Program-made: the position numbers and the translations under genes
The notes under the pieces: model-generated
Database searches by the model: none
The model's input: only the letters and a program-made list of their open reading frames with translations
What the model was told of the DNA's origin: nothing
Assembly (NCBI RefSeq): GCF_029946505.1
Contig: NZ_JARZHG010000006.1
Span: 310,001 to 374,000 of the forward strand
Direction of reading: 5' to 3'
Length of the DNA stretch: 64,000 nt
Source: Polyangium sp. y55x31
GTDB taxonomy: Bacteria > Myxococcota_A > Polyangia > Polyangiales > Polyangiaceae
In this document: positions 57,667 to 64,000 of the stretch, in pieces
How positions within the stretch are numbered: the first letter of the stretch is position 1
How the letters are laid out: every line of letters starts with the position of its first letter

Positions 57667-58869
57667 TCAGTTCGGCGTGGGCTCCTGGCAGCCGAGGACG
57701 ATGTCGAGGTCCGTGACCACGCCGTTCTTCAAGCTATCGCACGCCGGACCGTAAAAGACGACCTGGTTCTTGCCCGGGTCGTAGTCCCACCCGTCCGTCT
57801 TCGTGTCGTCGCGCATGACCTCGGTCGTGTTGTCGAAGAAGACGTAGATCTCGTTCGCGTTCGGCGGGACCGTGTCGAGCGTGTACGCGCAGGAGAGCGT
57901 CTTCTTGGCGATCGTCGTGAGCGCCGCGTCGAGGCTCGCCTGGTCGGAGGCGTCGTAATACTGGTTCGCCCCCGCGGCCGGGACGCCGCCGGCGATCGCG
58001 AACTTGTTCATCTGCGCCGGATCGATGCCCGCCCCGAAGCCGATCACGAACGTCGGGATGCCGCGCTCCTCGAAGAGGTTCTTGATCTCCATTTCGGTCG
58101 TCGCGTCCGAGCCGCACGTCTCCTTGCCGTCCGTGATGAGCACGGCATAACTATCACGATCGGGGTCGTTGAACGCGGGCTCCGTCGTCGATTGCGTGAC
58201 GGCGGTCTGGATGTTCGTGACGCACGGGCCGTCGGGGAAATACTTGTCGGCCTTCACGAGCGCCGCCGTGAGCAGCTCTTGAATGGCCGTCTCGTTGTCG
58301 GGGCCGACGGGGATGGGGATCGCGTCCTGCTGGCAGTTCGGGGTCACGAGGTCGGGGAAAAGCGTGAGGCCGAAGCGGATTTTGCCGGTGTAATCGGTCG
58401 TCATCTTGTTGATGGCCGAGACCGCGATGTCCCACTTCGTCACGTCGCCGACGAGCGCCGTCATCGAGCACGAGCGATCGAGCACCAGCAGCATGTTCGG
58501 CGGGACCGTGTCGACCTTCGCCTCCTGCGCGCCGCATCCGCCGCCCGGCACGCACGCCTTCGTGGCGGTATCGCACTTCATGCCTGGCGAGCAGTCGCCG
58601 TCGGCGGCGCACGTGCCGAGATCGATACACGTGCCCACGGAGCTACACGTCTGCGGCTCGACGCAGGCCGGATTGCAGCCGAACGTGCCCGCGCCCGCGC
58701 CCCCCGAGCCCCCGCCCGCGCCGCCCATCCCGCCTGCGCCCAACGCAGCGCCCGACGCGCCGCCCCCGGACGACGCGCTGGATCCAGCGTCTCCGCACGC
58801 CGACGCGATCACGAGGCCCATCACGCCCGCGAGGGCAACCAAGGTCGAAGAGGAAGAACGATGCAGCAT
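57667..58869 (-). CDS. Lipoprotein with von Willebrand factor A domain
   Basis: The 400-residue product has a lipoprotein signal ending SAC near residue 25, then a Gly/Ala/Ser linker and a Cys-rich region (CNPACVEPQTCSSVGTCI, CAADGDCSPGMKCD). A vWA domain follows, starting with LVLDRSCSM, the DxSxS MIDAS motif. SYAVLITDGKETC is the second vWA strand. It probably binds a ligand through Mg or Ca at the cell surface. This domain order is common in myxobacteria. It is 11 bases from the SpoU gene end on the same strand. Confidence 0.88.
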   Translation of the reverse strand: MLHRSSSSTLVALAGVMGLVIASACGDAGSSASSGGGASGAALGAGGMGGAGGGSGGAGAGTFGCNPACVEPQTCSSVGTCIDLGTCAADGDCSPGMKCDTATKACVPGGGCGAQEAKVDTVPPNMLLVLDRSCSMTALVGDVTKWDIAVSAINKMTTDYTGKIRFGLTLFPDLVTPNCQQDAIPIPVGPDNETAIQELLTAALVKADKYFPDGPCVTNIQTAVTQSTTEPAFNDPDRDSYAVLITDGKETCGSDATTEMEIKNLFEERGIPTFVIGFGAGIDPAQMNKFAIAGGVPAAGANQYYDASDQASLDAALTTIAKKTLSCAYTLDTVPPNANEIYVFFDNTTEVMRDDTKTDGWDYDPGKNQVVFYGPACDSLKNGVVTDLDIVLGCQEPTPN

Positions 58870-58925
58870 GAATCGAGATTACCCGATCTGTCCCCACGAC
58901 GATAGATGGCAACACGGAGCCAATT

Positions 58926-59975
58926 TCATGGCGCCCGGAGGGTCACGCGCACGAATCGCGGGAAATACAGCGAGGTGTCGGCGAGGAGCGTGGGGAAATC
59001 GAGGCTGTTCGAGGCATACGTGGCCACGAGATCGGCGCCTTCGAGCTCGGGGTGGCCCTTTCCGGCGTAGACGATGGTGTCTTCACGGTCGGATTCGGGG
59101 GGATGGTAGAAGGTCTCGAGGTTGGAATAGGGGCCGCGAAGGCCTTTTGCGGTGCGGAGCGCGAGATCGGAGGCGCCGAAGCCCTCCGTTTGCACGCCGA
59201 TCCAGAGGTCGCGGGCGCGGTCGTGGTGCACCGTGAGCTCGGTTTGTCCGTCCTCGAAGGCGAGGCCGAGCGGCTCGGGCTGCGTGAAATCGATATCGCC
59301 CGACGCGGGCAGGGGGAAACGCGTCAGGTGGATGTCGTGCCCGTCGGACTCCTTTGCGCCGAATGCGTAGAGATGCCCGTCCTCTGCGAGCACGCTCGCC
59401 GAGCCGACGATGACGCCCTCCTCGCTCGAGGGCATTTCGAGCTCCTTCATGATCCACGCGGGCGGCGCGTCGTCGGGGTTCTCGACGACGAAAACGTCGG
59501 CGTCGAACACCTCGAAGCCGAGGCCGCCGCTCGCGCCGCGAACGGCCATCAGGAACAGGTAGAGCCTGTCGCCGACGCGCTCGCCGTCGCCGGGCCAGTA
59601 CCAGGTGTCGTCTTTCTCGGGGAAAAAGGAGGCAGGCTCTGTGTCGGGGCCATTCCAGAAAAATTCGATCGAGGCCTCGCTCGGGTCGTACCCATTCTGG
59701 ATGGCGACGCTGCTCCGCACGAGGCGCGATTCGCCGCGGACGTTCGCGTCGCTCGTGGCGATGAAGCTGTCGCCGAAGAGCCAGAGGACGCGGCCGCCGC
59801 CGAGGTCGATCGAGTAGGCGTCGTCGGCGCCGAGCCAGCGAGGATCCGCGCGGAAAAGCGCGTCGGCCTCGGGCCAGGCGGTCGCCGTCGCCTCGATGGC
59901 AGGCGCTTCGCCGCAGCCGGTGAGGAGCACGCCGAGGCAAAAGATGACCCTGCGAGGGTTTCGCCCGACACCCAT
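58926..59975 (-). CDS. DUF4185 lipoprotein (five-bladed propeller)
   Basis: The 349-residue product starts with a lipoprotein signal (VIFCLGVLLTGC). DAYSIDLGGGRVLWLFGDSFI and later TWYWPGDGERVGDRLYLFLM, together with SNSLDFPTLLADTSLYFPRF, are typical of DUF4185, a propeller family related to glycosidases and sugar-binding proteins. The role is unknown. It precedes the tandem SpoIIAA-like genes, on the opposite strand. Confidence 0.85.
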   Translation of the reverse strand: MGVGRNPRRVIFCLGVLLTGCGEAPAIEATATAWPEADALFRADPRWLGADDAYSIDLGGGRVLWLFGDSFIATSDANVRGESRLVRSSVAIQNGYDPSEASIEFFWNGPDTEPASFFPEKDDTWYWPGDGERVGDRLYLFLMAVRGASGGLGFEVFDADVFVVENPDDAPPAWIMKELEMPSSEEGVIVGSASVLAEDGHLYAFGAKESDGHDIHLTRFPLPASGDIDFTQPEPLGLAFEDGQTELTVHHDRARDLWIGVQTEGFGASDLALRTAKGLRGPYSNLETFYHPPESDREDTIVYAGKGHPELEGADLVATYASNSLDFPTLLADTSLYFPRFVRVTLRAP

Positions 59976-60029
59976 ATCGTCCGTATACCAGCTTTGTGTG
60001 TGCCGTGCACAGGTGGTAGCTTACCGCCC

Positions 60030-60473
60030 GTGGATACCTTCAATCATCCGACGCCGAGCTGGGAAGTGGGTCGCAACTCGATTCGGCTGGAACGGCCGGA
60101 CCTGGTCCACGTCATCCTCCGTGGGCCGAACAAGCGGCCGGACATCCAGGAGATCCAGCGGATCATGTTCACCATCGGCGACCGATACGGCTCGTTCGAT
60201 TTCCTCCTCGGGCTCGCCGAGCTCGAATCCCTCGGCCCGGGCGCGCGCGGGACCTGGACGCGCGTGGATCGGGCGTATCCGGTCCGGAATGCGTTCGCTT
60301 ATGGCGCGAGCTTTGGAATGCAGATGCTCGTCCTCACCACGCACCGGGCCGGCCGCCTCATGTCGCCTGCCTATTTCCAATGGGATGTCGGTTTTTTTCC
60401 GACCGAGGCCGCCGCGTGCGCGCAGATCGAGGCGCAACGCCGCGCCGCGGAGGGCTCCCCGGTCCCGGCGTGA
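60030..60473 (+). CDS. SpoIIAA-like (STAS) protein, first of a tandem pair
   Basis: The 147-residue product starts at GTG 60030. It shares the layout and many positions with its neighbour at 60525, including TPSWEVGRN near the start and VRNAFAYGASFGMQML later. The short-chain, alternating helix/strand pattern suggests an SpoIIAA-type STAS fold. It is exactly 444 bases long, like its neighbour. It may be a partner of an anti-sigma factor, but none is in the window. Confidence 0.72.
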   Translation: MDTFNHPTPSWEVGRNSIRLERPDLVHVILRGPNKRPDIQEIQRIMFTIGDRYGSFDFLLGLAELESLGPGARGTWTRVDRAYPVRNAFAYGASFGMQMLVLTTHRAGRLMSPAYFQWDVGFFPTEAAACAQIEAQRRAAEGSPVPA

Positions 60474-60524
60474 GCGCGCGCGAGGTTGTGTCCACGCGGC
60501 GTCGCTGGTAGCATCCACCCCCGA

Positions 60525-60968
60525 GTGGATCCTTTCGACACCCCCACGCCGACCTGGGAGGTGGGCCGCAACGAAGTTCGGTGGGAGCCGCCGGATCTCG
60601 TGCGCATCACCTTCCGCGGGGTCACGACGACGGCCGACTCCTTGCGGATGACGGAGATCTACGACGCGATCGACGAGCGAGCCGGCCACTTCTACGTCCT
60701 CGTCGATGGGAGAGAGGTCGAAGCGCTGGAGCCGGGCGCGCGCGCGGCCTGGCTCGATCGCGACAAGCCCTACCCCATCCGGCACCTCGTGTCCTTCGGC
60801 GCGACCTTCTCGATGCGCGCGCTCGTCATGACGATCTACCGTGCGGGCCGGATCCTCGCGCCGTCACGATTCACATTCCCCCTGGAATTCAAGGCCACCG
60901 AGCAGGAAGCGCGCGCCCGTATCGACGAGCTGCGCCGCGCGGCGCGCCCCAGCGTTCCGCCGAAGTGA
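60525..60968 (+). CDS. SpoIIAA-like (STAS) protein, second of a tandem pair
   Basis: The 147-residue product starts at GTG 60525 and aligns without gaps to the upstream copy over most of its length (TPTWEVGRNEVRWEPPDLVRI, then DRDKPYPIRHLVSFGATFSMR). The two have clearly diverged in sequence, so the duplication is not recent. The shared length and lack of gaps suggest a shared structure. Both lack a signal peptide. Confidence 0.72.
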   Translation: MDPFDTPTPTWEVGRNEVRWEPPDLVRITFRGVTTTADSLRMTEIYDAIDERAGHFYVLVDGREVEALEPGARAAWLDRDKPYPIRHLVSFGATFSMRALVMTIYRAGRILAPSRFTFPLEFKATEQEARARIDELRRAARPSVPPK

Positions 60969-60977
60969 AACGCGCCT

Positions 60978-61430
60978 TCAACCCGAGGAGGGCGTGAATT
61001 CGAGCGTCTCGACGACGACGCGGCCGGGCGCGCGCAGGTCCATCGCGGTGACGGGCTGTTTCTGGGAGACGAGATCGCTGATCTGACGCGCGATCGGGTC
61101 ACTCTCGAGGGCGCGATCCGAGAAGACGACGAAGATCTTCACCTTGCCCTCGCGCGGGGGGATTCGAAAGACGTTGCCGGCGATGGGCTCGCCGGCCGGG
61201 CAATCGGGCGAGAGCTTGTCCTCGAGCATCGTGAGGTGGCGGATGGGGCCGCCCTCGGCGATGGTGAAGACGAGGCAATAAGGGGGCTGCCCCGCGGCCG
61301 GCAGGAGCTCGATCTGGGCCGGGCCTTTCTGGACGAGCGTGACGCGCTGGGAGGGCGACGACGGCGGCGCGGATTTCTCGCAACCGGCGAGGGCGAGGAG
61401 CGAGGCCAGGGCGAGGATGGATCCCCTCAT
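60978..61430 (-). CDS. Predicted lipoprotein, small beta-rich
   Basis: The 150-residue product starts at ATG 61430 with signal MRGSILALASLLALAGC and Cys17. The rest is a beta-rich domain (PYCLVFTIAEGGPIRHLTML, then GKVKIFVVFSDRAL). Two cysteines could pair. The family is not recognised. It is convergent with the STAS gene, nine bases between stops. Confidence 0.72.
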   Translation of the reverse strand: MRGSILALASLLALAGCEKSAPPSSPSQRVTLVQKGPAQIELLPAAGQPPYCLVFTIAEGGPIRHLTMLEDKLSPDCPAGEPIAGNVFRIPPREGKVKIFVVFSDRALESDPIARQISDLVSQKQPVTAMDLRAPGRVVVETLEFTPSSG

Positions 61431-61469
61431 GCGCGAGGGTCTACCCTGCCCCGGACGTGGACGCAAAGA

Positions 61470-62579
<1,110 letters not shown>

Positions 62580-62685
62580 GGTCTCGTCCTCCGGCGAACA
62601 ACGCGGGCTTTCCCGGCGCCCGCGCGCGCATCGTAGCGACGAGGCCTTTCGTCGTCACACGAAAAATTGTCGCGGCCAGCCCCGC

Positions 62686-64000
62686 TCACGCGCTCGTGTC
62701 GTCGCCGAGCGAAGCACTTTCGCCGACGCCCCACGCACGCGCGAGCTCCACGGTGCGCGCGTTCTCCGGTACCGCTTCGAGAAACCACGCGCGCCAAAGT
62801 GGATCACGAATCTTCGAGGCACGGTCCGACAGGCGCTCGTACGCCGAGACGATCGCCTCGCGCGCCTCGGCCTCGAGCCCGAGCGATGCGAGCGCCTCCG
62901 CCCGCACGAGGCGCACGAGCGACTCGCCTTCCTCGATGCCGCCGAGCGATTCGAGCAGGCGCATCGCCTCGTCCGCAGGGCCGAGCGCCGCCCGCGCATC
63001 GCCGCGGAAAATGGCGATTTGCCCGAGGACGGCGAGCGCGTGCGCGCGGACGGGCGGGTGCGCGGCGAGGAGGTCGATCGCGGCGCGGACCTCGGCCTCG
63101 GCCGCCGCGAGATCCCGGCCGGCGAGGCGGATCATGCCGAGGTAGAGGCGCGCATACCCTTCGACGCGGCGATCGCCCTGGCGCGTGGACGTCGTGAGCG
63201 CCTCGCGCGCGAAGGCCTGGGCCTCGGCGAGCTGGTTCTGGCGCGCGAGGGCGAGGGCGAGGTTCAACTTCGCGTGCGCGACGAGCGCGCCGAGGCCGAG
63301 GCGCTCGGCCTGCGCGAGCGCATCCCGCAACGACGCCTCGGCCCGCGCATAATCGCCGAGCTCGTTCGTCGCAGAGCCGACGTTCGCCCGCTGGACGCAG
63401 GCGTTCCGTAGATCGCCGACCGCCTCGAAGCGCTGGGCCGCGGCCTCGAACTCGCGCACGCTCGTGCCCGCGTCGCCCGCGAAGAGCGCGCGGAAGGCGC
63501 GGGCGCGGTGCACGGACGCGGCGACCTCGGGGTCGACGGCGACGACGCGCCGGTCGAGGGCGTCGAGCGCGCGAAACATGGCCTCGGCGTGGTCGTGGTG
63601 GCCGGCCATGAGGAGCTGGAGCGCCGCGCGCGCGACGGCGATGACGTGCGGGCCGCCGGACTCCCCCTCGGCCCCGAGCGCGGAGAGCGCCTCGAAGATG
63701 GCCACGAGCGCGGCGTCGTCGCCGAGGTTGCCCGCCGCGAGCACGACCTCGCCCGCGGCGCTGTACCAGAGGGGGCTGCCGACCGGGAAGAGGCCGAGCG
63801 CGTCGTACCCCGCTTCGAGCGCGGCCCGATGCTCGCCCTTCCACTTGCGCGCCTGTGATTCGAAGAGCCGGAGCGCGCCGCGGACCTCACCCGCCGAGGC
63901 CGCCGCGATGCCCCGCGCGACCCACGCGAGCACCGCGTCGAAGTCGCTGGCCTCGAAGGCCGCTTCCGCCGCGAGGCCGGCCCAGGGCACGGCCCGATCG
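62686..64000 (-). CDS. PknK-like protein, C-terminal TPR part (5' end outside window)
   Basis: The frame is open to the end of the window (reading DRAVPWAGLAAEAAFEASDF from 63999), so the start lies upstream. It is a chain of TPR repeats: YALGLF-type helices, then ARAFRALFAGDAGTSVREFEAA, NELGDYARAEASLRDALAQA and AEAQAFAREALTTSTR. The last segment, DPLWRAWFLEAVPENARTVELARAW, is typical of the C-terminus of myxobacterial proteins that join a Ser/Thr kinase, an AAA ATPase and TPRs (PknK type). The kinase part is not in this window, so that assignment is an inference. Confidence 0.82.
   Translation of the reverse strand, partial: DRAVPWAGLAAEAAFEASDFDAVLAWVARGIAAASAGEVRGALRLFESQARKWKGEHRAALEAGYDALGLFPVGSPLWYSAAGEVVLAAGNLGDDAALVAIFEALSALGAEGESGGPHVIAVARAALQLLMAGHHDHAEAMFRALDALDRRVVAVDPEVAASVHRARAFRALFAGDAGTSVREFEAAAQRFEAVGDLRNACVQRANVGSATNELGDYARAEASLRDALAQAERLGLGALVAHAKLNLALALARQNQLAEAQAFAREALTTSTRQGDRRVEGYARLYLGMIRLAGRDLAAAEAEVRAAIDLLAAHPPVRAHALAVLGQIAIFRGDARAALGPADEAMRLLESLGGIEEGESLVRLVRAEALASLGLEAEAREAIVSAYERLSDRASKIRDPLWRAWFLEAVPENARTVELARAWGVGESASLGDDTSA

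Overview
The window is a high-GC (roughly 70% by eye), densely coded stretch of bacterial chromosome. Its gene content points to a myxobacterium, most likely of the Polyangium/Sorangium/Chondromyces group (Polyangiales). The pointers are eukaryote-like Ser/Thr kinases with proline-rich tails and C-terminal membrane anchors, a PknK-type TPR tail, a PATAN (DUF4388) protein, a PAS-rich hybrid histidine kinase, about fifteen predicted lipoproteins, and many proteins with no recognisable family. I see no rRNA, tRNA, CRISPR array, transposase or phage gene.

Layout. 1-2088: end of a GAF-PAS-PAS hybrid histidine kinase whose second PAS looks like the heme PAS of FixL. 2089-7042: a repeat-rich accessory stretch with a degenerate tandem array, a lipoprotein carrying an HNH-like motif but split by a frameshift, a small neighbour, a serine hydrolase, a lipoprotein, and a decayed second copy of the HNH locus. 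7043-11852: unrecognised lipoproteins and envelope proteins. 11943-16412: a Ser/Thr kinase, then an RND/MMPL exporter with a clear sigma70-type promoter, followed by a LolA-like periplasmic protein and a DUF1302-type outer-membrane protein (to 19045), probably one envelope transport system. 19086-24950: a lipoprotein with papain-like motifs, an MpaB-type oxygenase, two coupled small lipoproteins and a membrane-anchored pseudokinase. 24951-26672: a HEAT-repeat/RNA methyltransferase fusion.

26826-34089: a molybdenum hydroxylase operon (xdhC, MobA-like cytidylyl/guanylyltransferase, ADP-ribosylglycohydrolase, molybdopterin subunit, gloA, 2Fe-2S subunit, FAD subunit, GNAT). 34151-35349: a coiled-coil lipoprotein and a 67-residue protein with a strong RBS. 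35467-37256: a two-gene operon of a PATAN-domain protein and a photoactive-yellow-protein (PYP) domain protein that keeps the chromophore cysteine and its partners, preceded by a perfect palindrome. 37406-40294: small genes, a TerB-like protein, a glyoxalase-fold protein, an RluA-type pseudouridine synthase and a DUF2846-like lipoprotein.

40288-53139: a TonB-dependent receptor with a partner lipoprotein, several membrane proteins, an outer-membrane barrel, a large integral membrane protein, an unusual 788-residue protein with a candidate His/Cys dyad and an EF-hand-like loop, and a trio of small proteins including DUF5713 that resembles an immunity cluster. 53140-64000: carboxylesterase, zinc-ribbon-like protein, GNAT, SpoU methyltransferase, von Willebrand A lipoprotein, DUF4185 lipoprotein, two tandem SpoIIAA-like (STAS) paralogues of identical length, a class III alcohol dehydrogenase and the tail of a PknK-like TPR protein.

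The most unusual item is the PATAN-PYP operon with its palindrome, a candidate blue-light input in a non-phototrophic gliding bacterium. The pseudokinase with repeated acidic-Thr-Val-Met-Arg motifs and the decayed HNH lipoprotein locus also deserve attention. All family names come from motif reading; no database search was run.
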